The translations under genes were made by a program, and so were the position numbers. The notes beneath the pieces were generated by a model. It had not been told where the DNA came from and ran no database searches. It saw only the letters and a program-made list of their open reading frames with translations. From positions 53,060-67,517 of the forward strand of contig DHJB01000055.1 of assembly GCA_002404115.1 (NCBI GenBank): a stretch of DNA of 14,458 nucleotides. Reading direction: 5' to 3'. Positions within the stretch are counted from its first letter, which is position 1; every line of letters begins with the position of its first letter. This document shows positions 5,239-13,130 of the stretch, piece after piece. The DNA comes from Microbacteriaceae bacterium UBA4731 (GTDB lineage: Bacteria; Actinomycetota; Actinomycetes; Actinomycetales; Microbacteriaceae).

Positions 5239-6420
5239 ATGTCCGGCTCAGCCATCCTCGACCTGCTGCTGGTGCTGCTGTTGATCGGAAGCCTCTTTTC
5301 GGGCTACCGCAGCGGACTCATCGGCAGCCTGAGCGGCATCGCGGGGATCGTCGCCGGCGGCATTGCCGCGTTGTTCCTCGTTCCGCTGATCGGATCCTGG
5401 GTTCCGGACCCGGAGTGGAGAACACCGGCCGCGCTGGTGGCCGCCCTTGTTCTCATGACCGCCGGGTTCTCGATCGGGGAGTCCATTGGCTTCGCCCTGC
5501 GCCGCCGCGCCCACCGCACGAAGCTGCGCGTGGTCGACCGGGTGCTCGGCGCGGGTGTCGCCGTTGTGGCTTCCGCGCTCGTGGCCTCGATGCTGGCGTT
5601 CAGCATCGGCTCGCTCGGCGTGCCGTTCCTGTCCCCGGCGATCGCCTCCTCGCAGGTCGTGCGCACCATCAATTCGCTGACGCCGGACCCGGTGAAAACG
5701 CTCCTCGCCCAGCTGCGCTCCGTCGCCGTGCAGGAGGGCCTGCCGCGCATCGTCGAGGCGTTCACCGGGCCGAGCCCTGACATCCCCAACGTCGACACCG
5801 GCAGCCCCGCTCTCGTGAAGGCGGCCCGGTCGGTGCTGAGGATCACCGGCAACGCGTACGCCTGCGGACAGAACCAGTCCGGAACCGGCTTCGTCGTCGC
5901 GAAGAACCGCGTCGTCACCAACGCGCACGTCGTGGCCGGTGTGAACGCCCCGGTCGTCGAGTCGCCGTCGGGCGGCGCCCTGCCGGGCAAGGTGGTGTAC
6001 TTCGACCCGGTCGGCGACCTCGCGGTGATCGCGGTCAACGGGCTCTCCGCTCCCCCGCTGGGCCTCACGGACAACCTCGCGCCCGGCACCCAGGCGGCTT
6101 CCGACGGGTACCCCCTCGGCGGGCCGTTCGACTCGAATTCCGCCGAAGTGATCTCCGTCGACCAGGTGCGGGTCGCGGACATTTACGGGCAGAACCCGGC
6201 ACCCAGGCAGGTCTACACCCTGGCCGACGACGTGCAGGAGGGCGACTCCGGCGGCCCGTTGCTCAGCGCTGCCGGCCGCGTCGCCGGCGTCATCTTCGCG
6301 AAGGCGGCCAAGACGCCCAACGTGGGATACGCACTGGCGATGGCCGAAGTGAGGCCCGTCGCCCGCGAGGCAGCGTCGCTCAGCGCGCCCGTCGCATCCG
6401 GGCACTGCGTCCGCGGTTAG
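5239..6420 (+). CDS. marP: MarP-like membrane serine protease (CvpA domain plus trypsin-like domain)
   Basis: 393 residues in two parts. Residues 1-125 are a CvpA/colicin-V-production-type membrane domain with about four helices (5-20, 30-52, 62-86, 100-124). Residues about 195-380 are a chymotrypsin-fold protease outside the membrane with the triad His230 (TNAHVV), Asp260 (VGDLAVI) and Ser337 (EGDSGGPL). Cys209 and Cys390 sit where Mycobacterium tuberculosis MarP (Rv3671c) has the disulfide that holds its protease active. MarP is needed for acid resistance and cell-wall hydrolase processing; the same role here is inference. The ATG at 5239 is chosen because AGAGGGG lies 5 nt upstream; the in-frame GTG at 5221 has nothing. 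It stands alone on the plus strand between minus-strand genes. Confidence 0.94.
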   Translation: MSGSAILDLLLVLLLIGSLFSGYRSGLIGSLSGIAGIVAGGIAALFLVPLIGSWVPDPEWRTPAALVAALVLMTAGFSIGESIGFALRRRAHRTKLRVVDRVLGAGVAVVASALVASMLAFSIGSLGVPFLSPAIASSQVVRTINSLTPDPVKTLLAQLRSVAVQEGLPRIVEAFTGPSPDIPNVDTGSPALVKAARSVLRITGNAYACGQNQSGTGFVVAKNRVVTNAHVVAGVNAPVVESPSGGALPGKVVYFDPVGDLAVIAVNGLSAPPLGLTDNLAPGTQAASDGYPLGGPFDSNSAEVISVDQVRVADIYGQNPAPRQVYTLADDVQEGDSGGPLLSAAGRVAGVIFAKAAKTPNVGYALAMAEVRPVAREAASLSAPVASGHCVRG

Positions 6421-6509
6421 GCCGGCCGGAGCGGGCAATTAGTCTCCACGCGCCCGCGCGAGTCCCCGCAACGGTCCTGCGGAGGCTGGTCGCGGTGCCG
6501 GGCGGCCGG

Positions 6510-7802
6510 TCACCGGGTCAGCGCGAGCAGGCCCTGCGCGAGCGCGAAGATCACCAGCCCGGCGAGCGAGCCGACGACCGTGCCGTTGATCCGGATGAAC
6601 TGCAGGTCCCTGCCCACCTGCAGTTCGATCTTCTCGGCCGTCTCCGTGGCATCCCACCGTTCGACCGTTTCGGTAATTACCCCGGCGATATCGTGACGGT
6701 AGCTCTGCACGAGGTGGCTCACGGCATCCGCCAGCCAGCGGTCGATACGGGCGCCGAGCGCACGGTCATCGGCCAGGCGCGCCCCGACATCCATCACGGT
6801 CGAGCGGATGCCCGTGCGGAGCCGGCTGGACGGGTCGGCCAGCGCCTCCGCCAGGGACGACTTGACCGACTCCCAGGTCTCGCTCGCGAACTCGCGCAGC
6901 CGGGCGTTGTCGAACAGCCCGGACTTGAGCGACTCCACGCGGGCGATGGTCTCCGGGTCGTGCTGCAGGTCGCTCATCAGCTCGGCCAGGTACCGGTCGA
7001 TTGCCTGCCGGAGCGGATGCCCTCGCTGCGCCCGCACCGCGCCGACGAAACCGAGAACCTCCCGGTAGGCCTTGTCGTCGACCATTTTCTCGACGAAGCC
7101 GGGCAGCCAGTGCGGGAGCCGTTCCGACACGGCCCGCCCGAACGCCTCGGGGTGCGCGGCCAGCCAGCCCTCCGTGCGCTCGAGCAGCGCATCGACGGCG
7201 GCGCTGTGCTGCCCGGAGGCAACCAGCCGCTCGCCCACTCGCCCGAGGCTCGGCCCCCACTGCGGGTTGATCAGGTGCTCGCGCGCGACCGCCTCGATCA
7301 GGTCCTTGACGGCTTCGTCGCCGAGCAGGCGGAGCATGCCCGTGCCGGCGACCGCGAGTTCATCGGTCAGCCGCTGCGCGTTCTTCGGCACGACCAGCCA
7401 ACTGCCGAGCCGCCGGGACAGGCCGATCGACTCGAGCTTGCCGCGTACGACGGTCTCCGACAGGAAGTTCGTTTCGACGAATTCGCCGAGGCTCGCGCCG
7501 ATCTCGTTCTTGCGGCCGGCGATGATGTTCGTGTGCGGAATGCGCAGGCCGAGCGGGTAGCGGAACAGCGCGGTGACGGCGAACCAGTCCGCGATCGCGC
7601 CGACCATGCCGCCCTCCGCGGCCGCGCGCACGTACTGCAGCCAGGGGAAGCGCTCCTGCAGGGCGAACGAAACGGCGAAGACGACCGCCATGACAACGAG
7701 CAGGCCGGCCGCGAGGCGCTTCATTCGAACCAGGGCGGCCCGGCGCACGGCATCCTGCGGGCTCAGAACCGGCTGGGCGGCAGCGGTGCGAAGATCAGGC
7801 AC
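6510..7802 (-). CDS. DUF445 family membrane protein
   Basis: 430 residues. The N-terminal helix (about 28-48, 'RLAAGLLVVMAVVFAVSFAL') is followed by the DUF445 signature 'AAEGGMVGAIADWFAVTALF' (61-80) and 'RIPHTNIIAGRKNEIGASLG' (87-106); a C-terminal helix (about 406-426) ends the protein. The long middle is helical and probably forms an elongated domain between the two membrane anchors. The family (YjiN-like) is widespread and its function is not established. The start is GTG at 7802, in the sequence GTGCCTGA that also holds the stop of the epimerase gene, so the genes overlap by 8 nt; GAGGG lies 5 nt before the GTG. This coupling puts it in the galactose-locus operon without explaining its role. 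Confidence 0.92.
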   Translation of the reverse strand: MPDLRTAAAQPVLSPQDAVRRAALVRMKRLAAGLLVVMAVVFAVSFALQERFPWLQYVRAAAEGGMVGAIADWFAVTALFRYPLGLRIPHTNIIAGRKNEIGASLGEFVETNFLSETVVRGKLESIGLSRRLGSWLVVPKNAQRLTDELAVAGTGMLRLLGDEAVKDLIEAVAREHLINPQWGPSLGRVGERLVASGQHSAAVDALLERTEGWLAAHPEAFGRAVSERLPHWLPGFVEKMVDDKAYREVLGFVGAVRAQRGHPLRQAIDRYLAELMSDLQHDPETIARVESLKSGLFDNARLREFASETWESVKSSLAEALADPSSRLRTGIRSTVMDVGARLADDRALGARIDRWLADAVSHLVQSYRHDIAGVITETVERWDATETAEKIELQVGRDLQFIRINGTVVGSLAGLVIFALAQGLLALTR

Positions 7803-8742
7803 CGAATCCCTCGTGACGGATGCCCCAGCGGAGGGTCCAGGCCTCGCCCGGCGTCAGCCAACGGAGGCCTGCCCCCGAATTGAAGGCGTCGGCCGGCGCG
7901 GTCATCGGCTCGATCGCCACCGCCTGGCCGAGAACCGGTGCGGCGCCGGCCGCGCTGATCGGGAAGTTGTGCGGCGTGAAGACCTGCACGTAGCGCATGT
8001 TCTCGTCGCCCCACAGCACAACGCGGCGTCCGTCGGGCGCGGTCAGCGAGTGCTCGGCGCGGCCGTTGACGACGGAAACGCCGCCGAAGCCGTCGTCGAG
8101 GTCGAGGCCCTGCACCGGCCGGCCGGCGCGGAGGTCGAATGGGGTTCCGTCGACGGGCGTCTCGCCGATCGGGTTCAGCCGGTCGTCGACGTCGATGTGT
8201 GTGCCGGCGGCGACGCGCAGCACGAGGTCGCCGGTGGGCACGTTGCCGATCTTCAGGTAGGGGTGGGCGCCGAGCGCGACCGGGGCATCCGTCTGGCCGA
8301 CGTTCCGCAGCACGTGCGTGACCTCGAGGCCATCGGCGGCCAGGGCGTAGGTGACTTCGGTGTCGAGCTGGAACGGGTAGCCGGTCTGCGGGAAGACGGT
8401 GGCGCCGAGGGTCACGGAGCCCGCCGTTCGGGCGATCTCGCGGTAGGACGTGAACCGGAGGAGTCCGTGGCTGGCGTTGTGCAGGGCCGGCTCGGTGAGC
8501 GCGAGCTGCCGTGTCACGCCGCCCTGAACCCAGACGCCGTCGCGGATGCGGTTGGGCCAGGGAACAAGCACGATGCCGGTGGCCTTGGGCGGTGTCGACT
8601 CGGCCGGGAACGTCTCGACGAGGTCTATGCCGTTCACGGAATACGCCCGGAGTCCGGCGGCGACTTCGGTGATGATGGCTGTCGCCGGCCCGCTCGGGGT
8701 CGTTGCCGTGAGCTCGTACTGGGTTCCGGTTGCTGTGCGCAT
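7795..8742 (-). CDS. Aldose 1-epimerase family protein (GalM-like mutarotase)
   Basis: 315 residues of the galactose-mutarotase fold, converting beta to alpha anomers so that GalK can act. Motifs in order: 'VPWPNRIRDG' (60-69), 'NASHGLLR' (89-96) with His92, 'LGAHPYLKIG' (158-167) with the catalytic-acid candidate His160, and 'IEPMTAPADAFNSG' (277-290) with catalytic-base candidate Glu278. The length fits the actinobacterial subfamily. It lies between a DeoR regulator (stop 7 nt upstream of the -10) and the overlapping DUF445 gene. It has its own TAGGCT box exactly 6 nt before the ATG, the box sharing TAG with the deoR stop codon. The sugar may be galactose given galTK next door, but related epimerases are broad. 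Confidence 0.92.
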   Translation of the reverse strand: MRTATGTQYELTATTPSGPATAIITEVAAGLRAYSVNGIDLVETFPAESTPPKATGIVLVPWPNRIRDGVWVQGGVTRQLALTEPALHNASHGLLRFTSYREIARTAGSVTLGATVFPQTGYPFQLDTEVTYALAADGLEVTHVLRNVGQTDAPVALGAHPYLKIGNVPTGDLVLRVAAGTHIDVDDRLNPIGETPVDGTPFDLRAGRPVQGLDLDDGFGGVSVVNGRAEHSLTAPDGRRVVLWGDENMRYVQVFTPHNFPISAAGAAPVLGQAVAIEPMTAPADAFNSGAGLRWLTPGEAWTLRWGIRHEGFGA

Positions 8743-8748
8743 TGGTCC

Positions 8749-8754
8749 AGCCTA
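8749..8754 (-). promoter_or_regulatory. -10 element TAGGCT of a leaderless promoter for the epimerase
   Basis: On the minus strand TAGGCT, then ggacca, then ATG at 8742. The TAG of the box is also the stop codon of deoR (8752-8754), so the promoter lies right at the end of the upstream gene. It would let the epimerase and DUF445 genes be expressed apart from deoR. Confidence 0.55.
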
Positions 8755-9582
8755 TTGCGGCAGGAGCACGGTGAGTCCGGCTTCTCGAAGCCGAGCCAGC
8801 AGCTGCGGGTCGGCCGCGGCATCCGTCACGAGGGTGTCGAACGCGTCCAGCGGCCCGACGCGCCCGAGGTGCACCTGGCCGAGCTTGGAGGCATCCGCGA
8901 CGACGATGGCCCGCGCAGCGGCGGCCAGCATGAGCGTCTTGACGCCTGCCTCGGGGAGGTTGATGTTGGTGACGCCGTTCTCGGCATCGACGCCGTTGCA
9001 GCCGATGAAGGCCAGGTCGGCGTGCACCTGGCTGAGCACGGTGGCCGCGAGCGGCTCGACGAGTGAGTGCTGCAGGGGGCGGAGGGACCCGCCGGTGACG
9101 ATGACCGTGAAGCGCGGGATGGCCGGCTCCAGTTCGAGTGCGATGCTCAGTCCGTTGGTGATGATCACGACGTCGATAAGGTCGGTGCGTGCGCGCAGGG
9201 CCCTGGCGATCGCCAGCGTCGTCGTGCCCACGTCGAGGATGACGCTCTGGCCGCTCCTGACCAACGACGCAGCGAGCTCGCCGATCTCTTGCTTGGGCAT
9301 CACGGACGACGCGAGCGCCTCCTCGAACGATGATTCCCGTACCGGGCGACCGGCGCCGACGCCGCCGTGTGCGGGCACCGCGCCGCCGTGCACGCGCTGC
9401 ACGGCGCCTTCGCCGACCAGCACGTCGAGGTCGGCGCGGGCCGTCACGCCGGACACGCCGAATGCGTCCCGGAGCTCGGCCACCCGCACAAACCCGCGCT
9501 CGTCGACGAGCCGGTGGATCTGCTCGCGCCGCAGGTGGGCCGGCAGCGCATCGCGGTCGTTCTGAACGGCGGGAGAAGCCAT
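8752..9582 (-). CDS. DeoR-family transcriptional regulator of the galactose locus
   Basis: 276 residues. Residues about 15-70 are the DeoR winged helix-turn-helix: 'LRREQIHRLVDERGFVRVAE' (17-36), recognition helix near 'FGVSGVTARADLDVL' (41-55), and 'EGAVQRVHGGAV' (58-69). Residues 85-276 are the sugar-phosphate sensor domain (DeoRC, ISOCOT fold) with 'DVGTTTLAIA' (117-126), 'TNGLSIA' (142-148), 'IGCNGVD' (193-199) and 'VADASKLG' (228-235). Such proteins usually repress neighbouring sugar genes until a phosphorylated sugar binds. It is divergent from galT-galK across an 85-bp gap, so control of both sides is likely but not shown. ATG at 9582; GGTGAAGATGGG upstream is a weak ribosome-site candidate. 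Confidence 0.92.
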   Translation of the reverse strand: MASPAVQNDRDALPAHLRREQIHRLVDERGFVRVAELRDAFGVSGVTARADLDVLVGEGAVQRVHGGAVPAHGGVGAGRPVRESSFEEALASSVMPKQEIGELAASLVRSGQSVILDVGTTTLAIARALRARTDLIDVVIITNGLSIALELEPAIPRFTVIVTGGSLRPLQHSLVEPLAATVLSQVHADLAFIGCNGVDAENGVTNINLPEAGVKTLMLAAAARAIVVADASKLGQVHLGRVGPLDAFDTLVTDAAADPQLLARLREAGLTVLLPQ

Positions 9583-9667
9583 GTGCCCATCTTCACCTAG
9601 TTGGGATTACTTTTCAATACGAAAGCTCTGGTTTCAGAAGTGCAAATCGGTTATCGTGGTTTCTGCC
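9583..9667. promoter_or_regulatory. Divergent control region between deoR and galT
   Basis: This 85-bp gap is clearly richer in A and T than its surroundings (9598-9660). For galT, TATCGT (9652-9657) is a -10 candidate with a short leader; TGGTTT (9629-9634) at 17-bp spacing is a weak -35. TTTCAATAC (9612-9620) and TTTCAGAAG (9632-9640) are similar and 20 bp apart, and CTTT/AAAG (9610-9613/9622-9625) and TCTG/CAGA around 9627-9638 are small inverted repeats. TTTC-type repeats are common in DeoR-family operators, so this is the likely operator; the match is by eye only. Confidence 0.5.
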
Positions 9668-10858
9668 ATGAACACACCATCTTCCGGCTTCGTCGCCGAC
9701 ACCCGCATAGCGCGTCAGCAGCACGCCCTCGCCGATGGGCGCGAGCTCATCTACTTCGATGACCCCGACACGGCCCTCCCGCCGGATCGCGCCCCTGACC
9801 TCCGCGACCTGGCACCGAGGCCGGCGACCGCCGCGATGCGGCAGGACGCCCTCACCGGCGACTGGGTATCGATCGCCGCAGCGCGCCAGGACCGGGTGTT
9901 CCTCCCGCCGGCGCACCTCGATCCACTCGCGCCGTCCACGCCCGACAACCCGTCCGAGGTTCCGAGCAACTATGACGTCGTCGTCTTCGAAAACAAGTCG
10001 CCGTCGTTCGGCCCGTTGCTGACGGATGCCGACGCCCCGGCCGGGCTCGACGACCTCGCCGCCATCGGCCTGGGCCGCAGCCGCACCTCTGTGGGGCGCT
10101 GCGAGGTGGTCTGCTTCAGCCCGGAGCACGAGGGTTCCTTCGCGAGCCTGTCGGTCACCCGCGCCCGCACGGTGATCGAGGCCTGGGCGGAGCGCACGCA
10201 CGCGCTCTCGCAACTGCCCGGCGTCGAGCAGGTCTTCCCGTTCGAGAACCGCGGCGAGGAGATCGGCGTGACGCTGCGGCATCCGCACGGCCAGATCTAC
10301 TCGTACCCGTATGTCACCCCGCGCACACAGAGTCTGGTTACCTCGATCGGGTCGTACGGCCCGACCTTGTTCGCCGACATCCTCGCGAGCGAGCGAGCCG
10401 GCGACCGGGTCGTCCTGAGCGGCGAGCACTGGACGGCGTTCGTGCCGTTCGCCGCGCGCTGGCCGATCGAGGTGCACATGCTGCCGCACCGGCACATGCC
10501 CGACTTCGCCGCCACGACGCTCGCCGAGCGCGACGAGCTGGCCGTGCTCTACCGACGGCTGCTGCGCGGGATCGACGCGATCTACGAGACACCGACGCCG
10601 TACATCGCCGCCTGGCACCAGGCCCCCGTGCACCTGCACCGCGACGAGATCCGGCTCATGCTGCAGGTGACCAGCCCGCGCCGCGCCGCAGACAAGCTCA
10701 AGTACCTGGCCGGCTCAGAGGCCGCGATGGGCGCCTGGATCGGCGACGTGCTGCCGGAGCAGGCCGCGGCCACGATTCGGGATGCCGTGGACCGGGCCGC
10801 AGCAGCGGATGCCGCCGCGGATATCGGCGCGGGCGCCACCGGGGTGGCTCACGCATGA
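9668..10858 (+). CDS. galT: Galactose-1-phosphate uridylyltransferase
   Basis: 396 residues; transfers UMP from UDP-glucose to galactose-1-phosphate in the Leloir pathway. The active-site loop is RHPHGQIYSYP (204-214): His207 is the nucleophile by alignment with HPHGQ of the family. Earlier, 'RQDALTGDWVSIAAARQDR' (58-76) and 'YDVVVFENKSPSFGP' (102-116) are standard; at the end 'WHQAPVH' (316-322) and 'KLKYLAGSE' (343-351) are standard. Where many GalTs have CPLC (zinc cysteines), this one reads DPLA (85-88), so the structural zinc site is absent. The start at ATG 9668 is chosen over the upstream in-frame start at 9581, because the upstream codons lie in the control region and look non-coding. 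The stop overlaps the galK ATG (ATGA). Confidence 0.96.
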   Translation: MNTPSSGFVADTRIARQQHALADGRELIYFDDPDTALPPDRAPDLRDLAPRPATAAMRQDALTGDWVSIAAARQDRVFLPPAHLDPLAPSTPDNPSEVPSNYDVVVFENKSPSFGPLLTDADAPAGLDDLAAIGLGRSRTSVGRCEVVCFSPEHEGSFASLSVTRARTVIEAWAERTHALSQLPGVEQVFPFENRGEEIGVTLRHPHGQIYSYPYVTPRTQSLVTSIGSYGPTLFADILASERAGDRVVLSGEHWTAFVPFAARWPIEVHMLPHRHMPDFAATTLAERDELAVLYRRLLRGIDAIYETPTPYIAAWHQAPVHLHRDEIRLMLQVTSPRRAADKLKYLAGSEAAMGAWIGDVLPEQAAATIRDAVDRAAAADAAADIGAGATGVAHA

Positions 10859-12015
10859 GTGACCTCCGCAGCACCGTGCTGGCCGGGTTCGAGAGCCGGT
10901 TCAACCGCCGCCCTGACGGACTCTGGTCAGCCCCCGGCAGGGTCAACCTGATCGGCGAGCACACGGACTACAACGACGGCTTCGTCTTCCCGCTCGCGAT
11001 CGACCGCCGAACGGTCGTCGCGCTCGGGCTGCGGGGCGACCGCCTGATCCGCGTCGCGAGCTCCTTCGCCGACGACGCGATCGAGATCTCCCTCGACGAG
11101 CTGATCCCGGAGAACCTGAACGGCTGGTCGGCGTATCCGCTCGGCGTGGCCTGGGCGCTCGGCCGGTTCGGGGCAGACCTGAGTGCCGTACCCGGCTTCG
11201 AGGTGTTCATCGACTCCGACGTGCCGATCGGCGCTGGGCTCTCCTCCTCGGCCGCCATCGAAAGCGCCGTCGCGGTCGCCCTGAACGACGCCTGGGGCCT
11301 CGGCCTCGACCGCCGCACGCTCGCCAGGGTCGGCCAGCTCGCCGAGAACCGGGCGGTCGGCGCGCCGACCGGCATCATGGACCAGTCGGCGTCCCTGCTT
11401 GGCCAGGCCGACGCCGCGGTGTTCCTGGACTGCCGCAGCCTCGAGTCCGACGTGATCCCGCTCGGCTTCGACGCGGCCGGCCTCGAGCTGCTGATCATCG
11501 ACACCCGGGTGAGCCACTCCCACGCGACGGGCGGGTATTCCACGCGCCGGGCATCCTGCGAAGCCGGCGCCAGGGCCCTGGGCGTGAGCGCGCTGCGCGA
11601 CCTCGGCGTGGACGACCTGCCGCGCGCCGCTGGGCTGCTGGACGATGAAACGTTCCGCCGGGTGCGCCACATCGTCACCGAGAACCAGCGGGTGCTCGAC
11701 ACCGTGCGCACGCTGCGGGAGCACGGGCCGACCGCCATCGGCAGCCTGCTGGATGCCTCTCACCTGTCGATGCGCGACGACTTCGAGATCTCGGTGCCGC
11801 AACTCGACCTCGCCGTCGAGACCGCGCGGGGCGCCGGCGCGATCGGCGCCCGGATGACCGGCGGCGGATTCGGCGGGGCGGCCATCGCGCTCACTCCGCA
11901 TGACCTCGTCCCGGCCGTCGAAGCCGCGGTCAGGGACGCCTTCGCCGCGCACGGCTACGACGCGCCCGACCTGTTCGTGGTGCGCGCCGCCGACGGCGCG
12001 AAACGGGAGGGCTGA
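10855..12015 (+). CDS. galK: Galactokinase
   Basis: 386 residues of the GHMP kinase family; phosphorylates alpha-D-galactose at C1 with ATP. Signature 1, GRVNLIGEHTDYNDG (28-42), binds galactose. PIGAGLSSSAAIE (124-136) is the ATP phosphate loop. GIMDQSAS (173-180) carries Asp176, the catalytic-base candidate, and TGGGFGG (335-341) is GHMP motif 3. Length is normal for a bacterial galactokinase. The ATG overlaps the galT stop by 4 nt, so the two are translationally coupled. A strong hairpin follows 58 nt after the stop. No galE (UDP-galactose epimerase) is present next to the pair. Confidence 0.97.
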   Translation: MSDLRSTVLAGFESRFNRRPDGLWSAPGRVNLIGEHTDYNDGFVFPLAIDRRTVVALGLRGDRLIRVASSFADDAIEISLDELIPENLNGWSAYPLGVAWALGRFGADLSAVPGFEVFIDSDVPIGAGLSSSAAIESAVAVALNDAWGLGLDRRTLARVGQLAENRAVGAPTGIMDQSASLLGQADAAVFLDCRSLESDVIPLGFDAAGLELLIIDTRVSHSHATGGYSTRRASCEAGARALGVSALRDLGVDDLPRAAGLLDDETFRRVRHIVTENQRVLDTVRTLREHGPTAIGSLLDASHLSMRDDFEISVPQLDLAVETARGAGAIGARMTGGGFGGAAIALTPHDLVPAVEAAVRDAFAAHGYDAPDLFVVRAADGAKREG

Positions 12016-12073
12016 GCCCCGCTCCCCCGTCCGCTCCCCCGCCGCTCACCGCATCCGCGCTTCCGTTGAATCG

Positions 12074-12116
12074 CGGAAAAATCACCTTCGCCGGCCCGGC
12101 GAAGGTGATTTGTCCG
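12074..12116. terminator. Strong two-way hairpin after galK
   Basis: AAATCACCTTCGCCGG (12079-12094) and CCGGCGAAGGTGATTT (12096-12111) are perfect 16-nt complements around a single C at 12095. After one mismatch the stem continues as CGGA/TCCG, giving 20 of 21 pairs from 12074 to 12116. It sits between convergent galK and the binding-protein gene and can serve both. The flanking A- and T-runs are short (5 and 3). Confidence 0.8.
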
Positions 12117-12139
12117 AAACTGAAGCGGGGTGGGTCTAG

Positions 12140-13036
12140 CTAGCCCTTCGCACCCGCGTTGATCGTGATCGTTGTGAGGCCGCCGTCGGCGACACCCCAG
12201 GCGTCCAGGATCTTCTTGTAGGAACCGTCATCCACCATCGACTGGAGCGCAGCCTGGACCGCCTCTGCCATGCCCGTGCCCTTCGCAACCGCGAGGCCGT
12301 AGGGTGCCGCGTCGAACGTCTTGCCCGCCGGCTGCAGCTTGCCCTTCAACTGGGCGATCCCGTACAGGGTCACCGGGGAGTCGGCGCTGAACGCATCGGC
12401 CTGGCCAAGCGCAACCGCGTTCGCGGCGGCGTCCTGCGTGTCCAGGGCGATCTTCTGGATCGGCTTCTTGCCGGCCTTGACGCACGCGTCGCTCTTTGCC
12501 GGGATCTCGACGGTCTCCTGGTAGGTGGTGGACTGGACGGCGACCTTCAGGCCACAGGCGTTGTCGGGGTCGACGGTCTTCCCCGTGGCGGAGGCCCACT
12601 GGATGCCCGCGACGTAGTAGTTCACGAAGTCGACCTGTTTCTCGCGCTCCACGTTGTCGGTGAAGGACGACTCGCCGACGTCGATCGTGCCGCCGACGAT
12701 TCCCGGGATGATGTTCTCGAACCTGGCCACCTTGTATTCGGCGGTCAACCCGAGCTTTGCAGCCACCGCGGTGCCGACCTCGATCGCCCAGCCGATCGGT
12801 TCGCCCGCGTTGTTCTTGTACTCATTCGGGGCGTAGTTCGGGCTCGTGCCGATGACGAGTTTGCCCGTCTTGGCGGTCGCGGCCGGAACCAGCGCGGCGG
12901 CCGCGGCATCCTTCGTCACGGCGCTGGACGAAGCGCCGTCCGTTGACCCGCCCTTCGTCGCGGAGTTGTCCACGCAGCCGGTGAGCAAGAGGACAGCGAC
13001 GGCGGCCAGGGCCGGGAGGGTATGTCGAGCGCGCAT
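12140..13036 (-). CDS. ABC transporter substrate-binding lipoprotein, polar amino acid type (SBP family 3)
   Basis: 298 residues. Residues 1-21 form a lipoprotein signal peptide with lipobox LTGC (Cys21); a Ser/Thr/Ala-rich linker follows to about 55. The family-3 fold then starts at 'GKLVIGTSPNYAPNEYKNNA' (58-77), with 'IGWAIEVGTAVAAKLGL' (81-97), 'IIPGIVGGTIDVG' (109-121) and 'REKQVDFVNYY' (131-141), the usual marks of amino-acid binders. Cys161 and Cys185 may form a disulfide in lobe 2. ATG 13036 is chosen because AAAGGA lies 8 nt upstream and the signal peptide begins there; the open frame extends to 13255 but reads as non-coding. No permease or ATPase gene is adjacent, so the partners must lie elsewhere. 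The ligand cannot be told from sequence. Confidence 0.94.
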   Translation of the reverse strand: MRARHTLPALAAVAVLLLTGCVDNSATKGGSTDGASSSAVTKDAAAAALVPAATAKTGKLVIGTSPNYAPNEYKNNAGEPIGWAIEVGTAVAAKLGLTAEYKVARFENIIPGIVGGTIDVGESSFTDNVEREKQVDFVNYYVAGIQWASATGKTVDPDNACGLKVAVQSTTYQETVEIPAKSDACVKAGKKPIQKIALDTQDAAANAVALGQADAFSADSPVTLYGIAQLKGKLQPAGKTFDAAPYGLAVAKGTGMAEAVQAALQSMVDDGSYKKILDAWGVADGGLTTITINAGAKG

Positions 13037-13091
13037 TGAGCATCCTTTGTGAGTCGTTCGTCGTCGAAGTGCCGGGGGTGCAACACGGCCG

Positions 13092-13097
13092 AGTCTA
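13092..13097 (-). promoter_or_regulatory. Possible -10 (TAGACT) for the binding-protein gene
   Basis: TAGACT on the minus strand fits TAnnnT and lies 55 nt before the ATG at 13036, leaving a leader of about 50 nt that includes the AAAGGA ribosome binding site. No clear -35. Confidence 0.4.
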
Positions 13098-13130
13098 GGT
13101 TCGCGACGCCCGTCCGCAGGGACGAGCGCG

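Noticed and set aside
6421..6509. Terminator between convergent marP-like and DUF445 genes
   Set aside because: Only a 5-bp stem (CCGCA 6466-6470 with TGCGG 6478-6482) is visible, too weak to call.
6495..9066. Very long plus-strand open frames (462 and 497 residues) opposite DUF445, epimerase and deoR
   Set aside because: They are antisense to three well-supported minus-strand genes, show no recognisable domains, and cross gene borders.
9581..9667. Longer galT starting at 9581
   Set aside because: The extra 29 codons run through the AT-rich divergent control region and look non-coding; ATG 9668 fits the -10 candidate at 9652-9657.
10927..11952. 341-residue minus-strand frame opposite galK
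   Set aside because: Antisense shadow of galactokinase, which has all GHMP motifs.
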